DNA of 64,000 nt from an uncultured Lachnospiraceae bacterium (GCA_910586015.1 CAJUGJ010000010.1:58676-122675); one strand, 5' to 3'. Shown: positions 33,938 to 43,991, numbered from the stretch's first letter. Made by a program: numbers and translations. The notes: a model not told the origin generated them from the sequence alone.

Positions 33938-35664
33938 TCCTCTCCTTTTACTGTCACTACTGTTGTAAAAGTCTTTTTCTTTCCGCTATAGAGTGTAACG
34001 GTTGTTGTGATTTTAGCAGTTCCTGTTCCAACTGCAGTCACAAGACCGTTTTTACCAACTAATGCCACCTTTTTATTACTAGACTTAAATTGAACCTTAA
34101 CCCCACCATAAGCACTTCCCTTCATCTTCTGATCAAAGTCTGTCACTTTTTCTAAGTGAGGAGGCATACTTACTTCTAAGGTTTTACGTACGGTTTCTTC
34201 TTCCTTTAATACTAACGTCAAATTCTTTGGAACAGTAATCTGAGAAATCAACGCTGTAATAATGGAATTTGCTGCAGCTTTTGGAAGCATAACATAAGTT
34301 TCTGTGCTGATAACATGTAATGTTACGGATCCATTCTCGTCAACAAAATAATTAAAGCTTCGAACTAACGTCTCTAACTTTTCGGTATCTGGATTAAATT
34401 GATATAAATATACTCGTTTTCCTGAAGAAAATCCAGTTCCCTTTGGAAGAGAAATCGTTAATTCTGCCTGTACTGGAAGTGCACGACGTTCTCTACTAAC
34501 TGCTGTTACACCACCACTTACATATTTCTTATCCTTTTTTAAAATATTTAAAACATCTTCTTTTTCTGAAACAGGTAAAATATTTAACAAAAGAGAAGCA
34601 TCTTCTGTAATCTTTTCTACATTAGCAAGAGCTTCTTTCGTAAACATCCATGAATACTCTTTCATTGCTACAGTAACCGACTTCTTTTCTTCCTTAGCTA
34701 CCTTTAAAACTTCTGTTGGCAGTAAAAGATCGATAAGTTCCCAATCGGTTCCTTTCTTTAGTTCATCGATAGGAACATTTATCAATATTTCTTTAACAGT
34801 ATCTTTCTTTAACTGTTCTACTAACTGTTTCTGCGGAAGAACAAATTCTAATGAGATTGGTTCTGTAATCTCTGCCTTTTTTAACAGATCCTTAACCTCT
34901 TTTGGAAAATCTGGTTCAGGTAATTCTATTTTTATAGATACACCTTCTGCTTCAGGCAGTTTTTCAACTTTTCCCTGTGCTAAATAGTAATATGCCTTTA
35001 CTTCTGTTTCTTTTGTTTCCTTGGATGTTGTTAAAACAATTTCTAATACTGTTCCATTTGTAGAATTGGTATAGGTAACAGTTTGAATTGTTACACCATC
35101 CTTTTCTTCTTCTGTGACTTTAACTGGTTCTTGTGGAACAGGTATTTGGGAACCTGAACCTCCCCAAGAAGAAGAACCTCCTGAACTTTGATATTCCAAC
35201 TTAAATTCTAAATCTCCAGATTTTTGAGCACTCACTTTTAATTCTTGATTTAAAAGTGTATAGCTTTCTAAAGATACATCTGATTTTTGAAGTTTCCCTG
35301 GAATTTCAAATTGGAATATTACTTTATCAGAATATATATTTCCAATTCTGTTGACACAGTAAATCTTCGTTCTTAACTTTCCATTTTCTTCTGTCTGTAT
35401 TACATGACAGTCAGGAGTTGAACCATCAACGTTTTTAAATAAAGGTGTTACATTTGTTATTGTTTTTCCTGCCGGAAATAGAAAGGAAAGTTCAAAACAA
35501 CTGGTTTCCTGCGGCAGCCCAGAGGCTGCCACAGTAAACGTTGAAGTTTGATTTGAACTGTGTCCGGTCAGAATCCATATAGGCTCTTCTGCAGCATAAC
35601 TTTCTATTGTACCGCTAAAAAAAAGCAGGAAACATAAACTCATACACAGAATTACTTTTTTCAT
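33934..35664 (-). CDS. Secreted protein, cohesin-like N-terminus and C-terminal Big_2 domain
   Basis: This 576-residue protein has a signal peptide (cleaved near SYA-AEE, residue 25). Residues about 28-160 form a beta-rich module whose pattern (FELSFLFPAGKTITNV ... VIFQFEIPGKLQKSDVSLES) reminds me of cohesins. A Gly/Ser linker (SSGGSSSWGGSGS) follows, then a repeat-poor middle with charged helices, and a C-terminal bacterial Ig-like (Big_2) domain (VQFKSSNKKVALVGKNGLVTAVGTGTA with the usual pattern). It lacks a membrane or sortase anchor. Its ATG overlaps the stop of the M60 peptidase gene by one base, and that peptidase carries a dockerin-like module, so the two proteins may bind each other outside the cell. 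The cohesin call is tentative. Confidence 0.72.
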   Translation of the reverse strand: MKKVILCMSLCFLLFFSGTIESYAAEEPIWILTGHSSNQTSTFTVAASGLPQETSCFELSFLFPAGKTITNVTPLFKNVDGSTPDCHVIQTEENGKLRTKIYCVNRIGNIYSDKVIFQFEIPGKLQKSDVSLESYTLLNQELKVSAQKSGDLEFKLEYQSSGGSSSWGGSGSQIPVPQEPVKVTEEEKDGVTIQTVTYTNSTNGTVLEIVLTTSKETKETEVKAYYYLAQGKVEKLPEAEGVSIKIELPEPDFPKEVKDLLKKAEITEPISLEFVLPQKQLVEQLKKDTVKEILINVPIDELKKGTDWELIDLLLPTEVLKVAKEEKKSVTVAMKEYSWMFTKEALANVEKITEDASLLLNILPVSEKEDVLNILKKDKKYVSGGVTAVSRERRALPVQAELTISLPKGTGFSSGKRVYLYQFNPDTEKLETLVRSFNYFVDENGSVTLHVISTETYVMLPKAAANSIITALISQITVPKNLTLVLKEEETVRKTLEVSMPPHLEKVTDFDQKMKGSAYGGVKVQFKSSNKKVALVGKNGLVTAVGTGTAKITTTVTLYSGKKKTFTTVVTVKGED

Positions 35665-38600
35665 TAATTCGTTTCTCCATTCAAGTTGTTAGTTAAATAG
35701 ATATCTGGAAGAGTGTCTAATGATGGTACTGGAAGAGGAATTGTATTACTTACTAACCGTTCTCCCTCTAAAGTATCTGGATTATTAACACGATAAAATT
35801 CTGCATAAATCGTATCAGGAAGTTTTTCCTCCTTTATTGATTCTGGAAGAATATAAACCCAGATTCCGTTGCTAATCTCTGTGACTATTTTATTTTCTGG
35901 GACAATTGCAAATAATAGCTGTTCTCCTTCTAGTATTCTATCCTCTAGACTGTCATCGTCTTCTCCCTCTACATTGCTAGAATACTTTGCTTTTAACTTA
36001 ATTACATTATAAATTGGATTTCCACGATATGTTCCTACTACAATAGTAGAACCTTTATTAATCTGTCCTCCATCATAAATATAATCTTCTGCTAAAGTTC
36101 CAAAGAAAGCCTGTTCTTGAGGATTGTAGAATTCAATTGTATCTCCTGGATAGGATACAGCATAAAACTTACTCTTTAATTCTTCTGTTGTATATCCAAT
36201 CTGACCTAGAGTAACTGTAAGTTTATTTGTTGTGTAAATTTGGATACTTCCATCTTCTGGATCTGACGTAGAGGTAAAATAATACGTACTAAAACCGTCT
36301 TTCTCAAATGCTTTTGTTAAAAGAACCTCTTCTTCCTTACCATCTATCTGAACTGTAGCACGAAGAGCATCTCCAGATACTGTTTGTGTACGAGGAATGA
36401 TAAGGGCATCTCCAGAAGCTGTTTCTGCAAATGTCTGTGCACTCATTGTTCCACCAACAAGGATGTTACTGTCTGCACCAGTGTAAAAACTGATTCCTGC
36501 AATATCATTGATATTCGTTGATTGCAAGGTCAGTGTAGATCCATTTAAAATAAATTCAAACTGACTGTTATCCAATTTACCGTCATAGCTTAATTTCATT
36601 GGTTCTGAAGTTCCTGATATCGTACCATAAGCAAGATCATACGCAACTACTTCATACGTTAAAACCGCATTATTGATTGTAATATTCTCATCACGATAAA
36701 CCGTATCTGTGCCAGTAGCGGATGCTCTAATAAATGCTAATACTACTCCGTTTCTACGGATTTCATAGCCAATGAGTTTCGAAGAATCGATGCCTGCTGG
36801 AAGAGAAATTGTAAGTTCTACAGTACCTCCTATTGTGCTGTTATCTTGTTGTGCTGTTACTCCAAGATATTCTCCATTGAAAATACTGCTTCCTCCCTTA
36901 GACAGATAACGTTTTACACTATCTGTTCCATAATAAATCGGACGTTGTTCTTCTTCGAACTGTGAAATATATGCTAATGTTTCAGGTGTTATTTCATAAC
37001 CCCAATGCTTAAAGAACTCATATAAATTCTTGTTTGCTGTATGACAAGCTAATTTTACAAACAACATATCTGAATTCTCTGCTGTTATAGTACCTTCTCT
37101 TAAAGTCTTATATAATCTACCATAGAAATCATAGGAAGCTTCTCCAATATCATCATATGCCAAATGAAGCTGCCAATACATTGCAAGTTGAACAAAAACA
37201 TTATTTGAAGCACCCGGCGCACCATAAGCTGTCTTTGTAAGAACCTTGTCATAAATACCGCCCTCTAATCTTGCAGTTCCTAAATTATCTCCACCATTAA
37301 AGGTTTGAGAGAACAGAGAGTGAATATTATTTGTTGTTTCTGCTATAACAAGACCGTTTTGATCTAAAACGTGACCGATTTCATGATTAATTCCCCATCC
37401 AAATAATCCATTCTGTGACATTGGAGCATTAACCATACCTCCTGATGAACCATATCCGATTCCAATATGAGCACCACCTGCATACATAAATGCTTTTCCA
37501 GTTAAAGTCATATAGCGGATATTAATTCGAGAAGAAGGATATTGATCTCTTGTTTCTGGCGCATCTGCTGATAAACCACAGACAGCATAATGAACATACA
37601 TGTTCTTTTCCCAAGCGGCTAATGTCTTATATAGTACCTCTGTCTTTTCTTCTAATGTACCACTTCCCAGTGCACTTTCTACTGCTTTTGCTGGAAGGGA
37701 TAATAAAACATTTTTTGTTGCAATTTCAGTTGAATTTAAAACTGCTTTTTGTAAGTTTGACTGAGTTAATGTCTTTGAATATTCTGTTAATTCTTCCACA
37801 TAAGCTTTTACAGCTGCCTTGTTTTGTGCTTGTTTTGGATCTGTAAATTCTGTTCCTGTAAAGGTAAGTGTTTCAAATGAAAAGTCAGGAAGATTCAACA
37901 ATGGTATTTTTGTTCCACCAAAGATATTAATCTTTGCTCCGCCTTCTCCATAATATTTCAGATAGAGTGATCCACCCTTTTCACCTACCATATCAGTAAG
38001 AGAAGGAATTGTAATAATATTTCTTCCCTCTTTTAAAGCAAAGGTTTGACTCCAGCCTCCAGCCTCTCCTGCATACTGTGTTGCTACTAAAGAAGGAAGA
38101 ACTCCTGCGGCATCTGGCTGTGCATAGACAATAATATCTTCTTTCTCTTTTGCAGCAATTCCTAATGGTTGTAAATCATTTAATGTAAATGCAAAGTTAC
38201 GATTTGTGTCTTTTCCTGCATTTCTTCCAGTTTCTGCTTCAACTATATTTTTCTTTGGTGTTTGACCTGGAAGCAGTGACTGTGCAATTTCAAGTTCTCT
38301 TGCTAAAACATTTTTGTTTACATAAAACTCTCCAGTATTTCCGTTGAGACGTTCTTGATAAGAAGCAATCTTTTGTTCTGTTGTTCCATCTGCAATAGTG
38401 GTATGCAAAACGTCATTAAAAAGTGCTTCTATATCATCTACTAGAGAATAGTACTCATGAAATCTTATCTCAGAGGCACTAGGTAGAGCAGGTCCTCCAT
38501 CTTTCATCTTCGTACTTACTCTGATCTGTTTTACACTTGACTTCGGGAAGGTTAAAATCTCCACTCCCTCAGAAGAAAGAGGATTCCTAGCTAATGATGT

Positions 38601-40622
38601 TCCCATAGGAACTAATACGGTTCCTCCTTTGGTTAAATCATCATTTTCTCCCCAGACTTCAACATAATACCGATTAATGGTATTCTTAAATCTTTCTTCG
38701 TCTAGTCTTGTCACCCAAACAACATGATCCATCTCATATGCTTTGTCAAAGGTAACAACAAAGCCTTGATTCTCCCACCAATTACTACGAGCAATCCAAG
38801 TAGTAGTATAATCTCCATCTACTAATTCCCAAGGATCAATTCCATTTGGATAATAAGTTTTATCATAGTGATCTGGATGACTTAAACGAATATTTGTAAT
38901 ATGCGAGCTGTCAATCAGATTATATGTTGGGATTCCTTCCGGTTCTTTTACAATAATTTCGAGTGGTGTGCCTGCAACCTCTGGACTTTTTGCACCTTCT
39001 CCATAGTCATTTACTGCGGAGACCATAATCCAATATTCCACTCCATTGGTAAGACCTGCTAAGTAATAATTTGTTTCTGTAATATTGGAAATTACAGTAT
39101 ATTGTTTTGCATCCTTCTCTTTATAGAATAACTTATAATAAGAAGCCGTCTTTTCTCCGCCCCATGTAATTTTAAGAGCTTGATTCTTTGGTTCTACTCT
39201 AACTCCACCTACACGTCCCGGTGCTGCTTGTTCTTCTGGTGTACAAGCAACCTCTTTGGATGGAAGACCTTCCCAATCTCCATTTTTCGCATGAACTGTA
39301 AAATAATACTCTATACCATTTTCTAATCCACCAATCATACATGAATTACTAACAGATGGATATATAGAAGTATATTCTCCAGGAACGATTCCATAAGAAA
39401 CTATATATTCTGTAACATTGGCAAGATTACTCCAGCTTAAAGAAACTGCACCATCCATTGACTTTGCTGTTACATTCTTTACTCGATTTCTTTCTTCCTG
39501 CGGAGTGGATATCATTTCTTGTAAAAATTCCACTTTCGCTATAGAAGCTAACTTCGTATTTTCTGTTGTTCCAGTAATTTTAATTATAACTCTTTTAACT
39601 GGAATTCTTCTTCCCAGATCAATTATAATTGTCTGGTTAGCAGACTTTGCAAACAACTGTAATTCGCTTACTGTATCAAATTTTTCTGAATGGAGGTTTC
39701 CCTCTTCATCCTCAAAAACAACTTCCCCGTTTGCTGGTTCTGTGCCATCATTTGGTACAGTCATAACAACGTACTGTAATTCTGGTATTTCTTCACAAGT
39801 AGAACTAATAGGTACTTCCAATTCAATTGGATTTTCTTTTGAAATTACTGCACCATTTGGCGTTTTCAACTGTACAACAGATGTCGCCTCTTCTTGTGCA
39901 AATAGTTGTTGTGCCTCTTGTTCACTTACTCCATACTTTGCTAAGTTTTCATATACTTTTGCAGTATCAATAAAAGCATTAGAAATCATTGTGGTATTCT
40001 TTTGTATAGCATCACTTTTATTCTCTTTGATATTGTTATACAAATAAGCATAATCAATAAGATCTAGTAGTTTATCTCTGTTTAAATCATAAGAAGCTTC
40101 AAACGAACCTAGCTTCTCTTTCAGTAATGCTAAATCTTCTCGATCTACTTTACCATCCTGATTCAAATCTCCTGCTGTAAATGTATTATTGTCATTTGAT
40201 ATAATCAAATGTTGGGAGTAGTTCTCTAAAAGTATTTCTGTTTCATATGTTTTATAGCCTTCTCCCGATAATACAAAACGGTATAGTCCTAGTGGAAGTT
40301 TACCGAATGATAATACCGCTGCTGCTAAATCACTTCCTTGTGTTACAGAATTTCCATTGATATCCATTAGTTGAGATGTAATATCCATCCCCTGCTCTCC
40401 TAATTTATCCAATGGTACAGCATGGAGAAGTTCCTTACTCCCATAAAAAAAGGATACCAAAAAATCTCCTGATTGCTGTTTTAATTCATAAGGGAATAAA
40501 ACAGTAATATCAATTACTCCCTTTGGCCCTACATCGGACTCTGCTTTTACTTGAATTGGTCCTAAACTCATTAAAAGCAGTCCAAAAGCGAGCAAAAACG
40601 ACAAAAATTTTTTTTGCTTCAT
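35664..40622 (-). CDS. Secreted M60-family metallopeptidase with dockerin, FnIII and F5/8 domains
   Basis: This 1652-residue exported enzyme has a signal peptide (about 1-27), an N-terminal beta domain and a dockerin-like pair of calcium loops near 155-200 (DLNQDGKVDREDL and DLNRDKLLDLIDY). A discoidin-like region (about 275-370), two fibronectin III domains (about 385-560) and a second F5/8 type C-like domain (about 570-730) follow. The M60 peptidase domain has the zinc motif HEIGH (H1080, E1081, H1084) and E1095 in the AETTNNI segment. M60 enzymes cleave mucin-type glycoproteins, so host mucin is a likely substrate. The C-terminal part is further beta domains with no anchor. It is first in a two-gene operon with the Big_2/cohesin-like protein. 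Confidence 0.9.
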   Translation of the reverse strand: MKQKKFLSFLLAFGLLLMSLGPIQVKAESDVGPKGVIDITVLFPYELKQQSGDFLVSFFYGSKELLHAVPLDKLGEQGMDITSQLMDINGNSVTQGSDLAAAVLSFGKLPLGLYRFVLSGEGYKTYETEILLENYSQHLIISNDNNTFTAGDLNQDGKVDREDLALLKEKLGSFEASYDLNRDKLLDLIDYAYLYNNIKENKSDAIQKNTTMISNAFIDTAKVYENLAKYGVSEQEAQQLFAQEEATSVVQLKTPNGAVISKENPIELEVPISSTCEEIPELQYVVMTVPNDGTEPANGEVVFEDEEGNLHSEKFDTVSELQLFAKSANQTIIIDLGRRIPVKRVIIKITGTTENTKLASIAKVEFLQEMISTPQEERNRVKNVTAKSMDGAVSLSWSNLANVTEYIVSYGIVPGEYTSIYPSVSNSCMIGGLENGIEYYFTVHAKNGDWEGLPSKEVACTPEEQAAPGRVGGVRVEPKNQALKITWGGEKTASYYKLFYKEKDAKQYTVISNITETNYYLAGLTNGVEYWIMVSAVNDYGEGAKSPEVAGTPLEIIVKEPEGIPTYNLIDSSHITNIRLSHPDHYDKTYYPNGIDPWELVDGDYTTTWIARSNWWENQGFVVTFDKAYEMDHVVWVTRLDEERFKNTINRYYVEVWGENDDLTKGGTVLVPMGTSLARNPLSSEGVEILTFPKSSVKQIRVSTKMKDGGPALPSASEIRFHEYYSLVDDIEALFNDVLHTTIADGTTEQKIASYQERLNGNTGEFYVNKNVLARELEIAQSLLPGQTPKKNIVEAETGRNAGKDTNRNFAFTLNDLQPLGIAAKEKEDIIVYAQPDAAGVLPSLVATQYAGEAGGWSQTFALKEGRNIITIPSLTDMVGEKGGSLYLKYYGEGGAKINIFGGTKIPLLNLPDFSFETLTFTGTEFTDPKQAQNKAAVKAYVEELTEYSKTLTQSNLQKAVLNSTEIATKNVLLSLPAKAVESALGSGTLEEKTEVLYKTLAAWEKNMYVHYAVCGLSADAPETRDQYPSSRINIRYMTLTGKAFMYAGGAHIGIGYGSSGGMVNAPMSQNGLFGWGINHEIGHVLDQNGLVIAETTNNIHSLFSQTFNGGDNLGTARLEGGIYDKVLTKTAYGAPGASNNVFVQLAMYWQLHLAYDDIGEASYDFYGRLYKTLREGTITAENSDMLFVKLACHTANKNLYEFFKHWGYEITPETLAYISQFEEEQRPIYYGTDSVKRYLSKGGSSIFNGEYLGVTAQQDNSTIGGTVELTISLPAGIDSSKLIGYEIRRNGVVLAFIRASATGTDTVYRDENITINNAVLTYEVVAYDLAYGTISGTSEPMKLSYDGKLDNSQFEFILNGSTLTLQSTNINDIAGISFYTGADSNILVGGTMSAQTFAETASGDALIIPRTQTVSGDALRATVQIDGKEEEVLLTKAFEKDGFSTYYFTSTSDPEDGSIQIYTTNKLTVTLGQIGYTTEELKSKFYAVSYPGDTIEFYNPQEQAFFGTLAEDYIYDGGQINKGSTIVVGTYRGNPIYNVIKLKAKYSSNVEGEDDDSLEDRILEGEQLLFAIVPENKIVTEISNGIWVYILPESIKEEKLPDTIYAEFYRVNNPDTLEGERLVSNTIPLPVPSLDTLPDIYLTNNLNGETN

Positions 40623-40752
40623 CCTTAAATCTCCATTTCCTATTTTATAATTTTTTTATTGCTCTTTTTACGTTTTTTTAGCACCCACCTCCTATCCTTT
40701 TTTTACAGTAAATTCTTCCATTGGCTTCTTTTTTATTATATAATTTCTATAG

Positions 40753-41568
40753 TTAATCTGCAAGCTCTACAGAAGAACTATACTGTGCTAAAAAATAGGG
40801 CTTTTTCGTTTCTGGATGAGATATTTTTAAAAATTGTACTCCATACACCTCAAAAAGCCGTTCACAGGTCAACACTTCTAATGTTTCCCCCATATATTTT
40901 ATCTGACCTTCTTTCATCATAATAATATCACTACAATATGAAACAGCTAGATTAATATCATGTAAGATTGCTAAAATCGATGTTTTTCGTTCACTGTTTA
41001 ATTTTTTTAAAGTTTCCATTAATTCTAATTGATGGCGAATATCCAGATTAGAAATTGGCTCGTCTAATAAAAGCCAAGGGGTATCTTGTGCAATCGCTCT
41101 TGCAACAATAACCCGTTGTGCCTCTCCACCACTTAAATTTCGAAATGGTTTGTCTTTAAACTCTAAACAAGAAGTCATCTTCATTGCTTCTGTCACTTTA
41201 TGTATATCTTCTTTTGTTTCTCCACCAAATCGTTTCTGATAGGGATTTCTGCCCATAGAAACAATCTCATATGCCGAAAAAGAGGTATCGATAGAAGTAT
41301 TTTGAGGTACTAACGCCAAATTTTTTGCTAACTCCAAACGGGAGTAACACTCTACTTCTTTTCCATTTAAACATACACTTCCCTTTGTATGTTTTAAAAA
41401 ATTTAAGATATGTCGTACAAAAGAAGATTTTCCAGAACCATTTGGTCCAATGATTCCATAAAATTTTCCACTCATAAAAGATGCGCTAATTTTATCTAAG
41501 ATCGGTTGTTTTTCTGATACCGGAAACCATGTTAGATTTTTGCTTTCAAGTTTTTGTAGTTGACTCAT
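40753..41568 (-). CDS. FecE/BtuD-type ABC transporter ATP-binding protein
   Basis: This 271-residue ATPase has Walker A GPNGSGKSS (about 40-48), Q-loop VPQN, signature LSGGEAQR, Walker B WLLLDEP and the H-loop ILHDIN. It is the ATPase of an iron-siderophore, heme or cobalamin importer. It overlaps the permease gene by four bases (ATGA). No substrate-binding lipoprotein is encoded next to the pair, so it must use one encoded elsewhere or have lost it. Confidence 0.92.
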   Translation of the reverse strand: MSQLQKLESKNLTWFPVSEKQPILDKISASFMSGKFYGIIGPNGSGKSSFVRHILNFLKHTKGSVCLNGKEVECYSRLELAKNLALVPQNTSIDTSFSAYEIVSMGRNPYQKRFGGETKEDIHKVTEAMKMTSCLEFKDKPFRNLSGGEAQRVIVARAIAQDTPWLLLDEPISNLDIRHQLELMETLKKLNSERKTSILAILHDINLAVSYCSDIIMMKEGQIKYMGETLEVLTCERLFEVYGVQFLKISHPETKKPYFLAQYSSSVELAD

Positions 41569-42623
41569 TCATTTTTTCCTCGTTTGCTTTTATATAGCAA
41601 AAAGATAAAATAAGGTGCACCAAGTAAAGCTGTTATTACTCCTACAGGAAGTTCTGCTGGTGCAGTAATTGTTCTTGCAATGGTATCACATATAATCGAA
41701 AAAATCGCTCCACCTAACAAAGAAAAAGGCAATAATTTTTTATGATCAGAACCTGCAAAGAAACGCATACAATGTGGTATAATTAATCCTACAAAACCAA
41801 TTACACCACTAACTGAAACACAAGTGGCTACTAGAATAGAGGCGGCTAAAATCAATCGTCGTCTGACCCTTTGAATTTCAATTCCCAAACTTGCTGCCCC
41901 TTCTTCTCCTACTACCATTAAATTTAATTCTTTTGTATGAAATAGAAGAATTCCTCCTCCAATACCTAGAAAAATTGCTAAATAGGCGACTTTCCACCAT
42001 GTTGCTCCTGAAAAACTTCCTAATGTCCAGTAATAAACCTGTTCAATTCCCTCTCGCTTTATTGTCATTAACAAGGAGATAACTGAAGATAACATAGTAC
42101 TTACGGCTGTTCCTGTTAAAAGCAGTCCAACCGTGTCTGTCCCTAAACCCGTACATGACAGTTGATAGACAAGTAAAACCGTAAGCAATGCACCCAAAAA
42201 AGCCAGACAGCCAATTGCTCCCAGTCCTAAAAAACTCATCTGAATTCCAAATAAAATTGCTATTGTAGCTCCCAGTGCCGCTCCTGAAGAAATTCCTAAA
42301 ATATGTGGATCGGCAAGCGGATTTCGAAACAATCCTTGAAATACTGCTCCTACAAAAGCTAAACTTCCACCTACAAGTGCGGAAAGCAAAATTCTTGGAA
42401 GTCTTATTTGAAATAAAATTGTAACATATACCTTTGGGATTTCCTGTTTAGAAATAAACTGTCTTAACAGCGGAATTTTGGAAAGAAGAATAATGAAACT
42501 TTTCTTTGGACTTAAACTTGCAGAACCAATGGATGCCGCTGTTATAATACATATAAATAACAGTAAAAGTGAAAAAAGATAAAATGTAGTACAACTTTGA
42601 TGTTCTTTTTTTCTTGCCTCCAT
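41565..42623 (-). CDS. FecCD-family ABC permease
   Basis: This 352-residue permease is of the BtuC/FhuB/FecCD type, with about ten membrane helices. Motifs include VGGSLAFVGAVFQGLFRNPLADP cut by the usual coupling loop, ILGISSGAALGA and FVGLIIPHCMRF. The start is placed at the ATG at 42623 with AGAGG seven bases upstream; an ATG at 42638 would add five residues. It imports iron chelates or cobalamin together with the ATPase gene that follows. The region upstream, shared with the divergent small gene, has no clear Fur box that I can see. Confidence 0.92.
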   Translation of the reverse strand: MEARKKEHQSCTTFYLFSLLLLFICIITAASIGSASLSPKKSFIILLSKIPLLRQFISKQEIPKVYVTILFQIRLPRILLSALVGGSLAFVGAVFQGLFRNPLADPHILGISSGAALGATIAILFGIQMSFLGLGAIGCLAFLGALLTVLLVYQLSCTGLGTDTVGLLLTGTAVSTMLSSVISLLMTIKREGIEQVYYWTLGSFSGATWWKVAYLAIFLGIGGGILLFHTKELNLMVVGEEGAASLGIEIQRVRRRLILAASILVATCVSVSGVIGFVGLIIPHCMRFFAGSDHKKLLPFSLLGGAIFSIICDTIARTITAPAELPVGVITALLGAPYFIFLLYKSKRGKNE

Positions 42624-42782
42624 TGTCTTTCCTCTCATGAGAATCTTTCTATATTACTATTATATCTTAAATCTTAATATATAGCAATATGAAGTTTTAA
42701 AATCGCTAAATTTTATGTTTTCTTTTGTGAAATTATATGATAAAATAATACGGAATATTTTATGGCTGAAAGGAGGGTTCAA

Positions 42783-43244
42783 ATGAATACTTGGCAAATT
42801 GTTTTATTAGTCATTTTGGTAATTACTATTATAGCGTTTGTTGCATTACTAATATATGGAAGAAAACTTCAAAAAAAATCAGAAGCTTCTCAGGCTGAAA
42901 TTCGTGCTGGAGCACAGACCTATTCAATTTTAGTTATCGACAAAAAACGAATAAAACTAAAAGAGGCTGGATTTCCACAAATCGTAATTGATCAGACTCC
43001 AAAATATATGAGGGGAGCTAAAGTACCAGTTGTCAAGGCAAAAATTGGACCAAAGGTTGCCAACTTGATGTGTGATGATAAGGTATTTGACATTATACCT
43101 GTAAAAAAAGAAGTCAAAGCAATCATGAATGGAATTTATATTATTGATGTAAAAGGACTTCGTGGCAGCCTAGAAGCAAGACCTGTAAAAAAAGGATTTT
43201 TTAAACGTATGAAAGAAAAAGTTTCTAGAAAAAAAGGAGCTTGA
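42783..43244 (+). CDS. Small membrane-anchored conserved protein, unknown function
   Basis: This 153-residue protein starts at the ATG after AGGAGGG (42783). It has one N-terminal membrane helix (about 4-26), a Lys/Gln-rich stretch with AEIRAGAQTYSILVIDKKRIKL, a beta-rich middle and a basic C-terminus (FFKRMKEKVSRKKGA). The orientation is probably N-out, with the domain in the cytoplasm. I do not recognise the family. It stands alone with a good terminator. Confidence 0.75.
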   Translation: MNTWQIVLLVILVITIIAFVALLIYGRKLQKKSEASQAEIRAGAQTYSILVIDKKRIKLKEAGFPQIVIDQTPKYMRGAKVPVVKAKIGPKVANLMCDDKVFDIIPVKKEVKAIMNGIYIIDVKGLRGSLEARPVKKGFFKRMKEKVSRKKGA

Positions 43245-43256
43245 TTTTTTTAAAAG

Positions 43257-43296
43257 GCTGTTACAAAATAAATTTTATTTTGTAACAGCTTTTTTT
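43257..43296 (+). terminator. Intrinsic terminator
   Basis: GCTGTTACAAAATAAA (43257-43272) pairs perfectly with 43274-43289, and a seven-T tract follows at 43290-43296. Confidence 0.92.
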
Positions 43297-43301
43297 AGTA
43301 T

Positions 43302-43991
43302 TTAAGAATGTAGTTTCTGTCCTTTTTCAAAATAGGTCTTTATACAATCTTTTTGTACTATAAATTCTTTTTTTATATAATATGCTCCATCAAAAAATAA
43401 AACTACTATCCACTTTCCTTCTGTTCCTCTTTTTAATACCTCTTTACTTTCCAGAGAAAAACGAACTTCCTGTCCATCGTAAAGTAAAGAAGCATAAACC
43501 ATTTGTTCTTTACAGGAAAACAATTCTCCATTTGGCAAATACCATGCTGCCGTCACAGTATGCAGTCCATATAGTTTGTCAAAATAGAGCGTGGCTGTAA
43601 TTTCATCCATTTTTAGAAGATCTAAATAATTTTTTCTCAATTTATTTGCTAATTTTATTTTTCCTGCCAGTTCACAACGTTTTATTGTTGGATGATATAC
43701 TTCTGGATTACAAAGCCGTAGTCCCTGTTTATTAATATAAAGTACTGACCAAAGTTCATGTCCTTCTTTTTGTTCAAATAAATTATTCCACGGATCATTT
43801 AACAGTAACTTTTTATTAATTAAAAAACGGTAGTGGTACACGCCAGTTGGCAGGGAACATTCAAATCTCCATTCATTTCCTTGTTTATTCATTCTGCCTT
43901 TATTAGCATCATATCCGTTAAAACTTCCAATTACTGCTGCTTCGCAGATCTTATATTCTTCACATTCTATATATTTTAAAATTACATTCAT
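43302..43991 (-). CDS. Orphan CBM48-like glycogen-binding-domain protein
   Basis: This 229-residue cytoplasmic protein begins with a CBM48/AMPK-type glycogen-binding module (residues about 5-90: AAVIGSFNGYDANKGRM, WRFECSLPTGVYHYRFLINKKLLLNDP in two pieces), as found at the N-terminus of branching and debranching enzymes. A region of about 140 residues follows with a second beta-rich unit and no catalytic motif that I recognise. It may target something to glycogen granules or regulate glycogen metabolism, as the window also encodes GlgC, GlgD and GlgB. It is divergent from the glucuronidase operon. Confidence 0.75.
   Translation of the reverse strand: MNVILKYIECEEYKICEAAVIGSFNGYDANKGRMNKQGNEWRFECSLPTGVYHYRFLINKKLLLNDPWNNLFEQKEGHELWSVLYINKQGLRLCNPEVYHPTIKRCELAGKIKLANKLRKNYLDLLKMDEITATLYFDKLYGLHTVTAAWYLPNGELFSCKEQMVYASLLYDGQEVRFSLESKEVLKRGTEGKWIVVLFFDGAYYIKKEFIVQKDCIKTYFEKGQKLHS

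Noticed and set aside
39418..40047. A 209-codon plus-strand open frame
   Set aside because: It lies wholly antisense to the M60 peptidase gene, has no ribosome site and its composition follows the third positions of the real gene. It is a shadow frame.
40623..40752. A separate small gene between the M60 peptidase and the ABC ATPase
   Set aside because: The 130 bases hold stop codons in all frames and no ribosome site ahead of an open frame.
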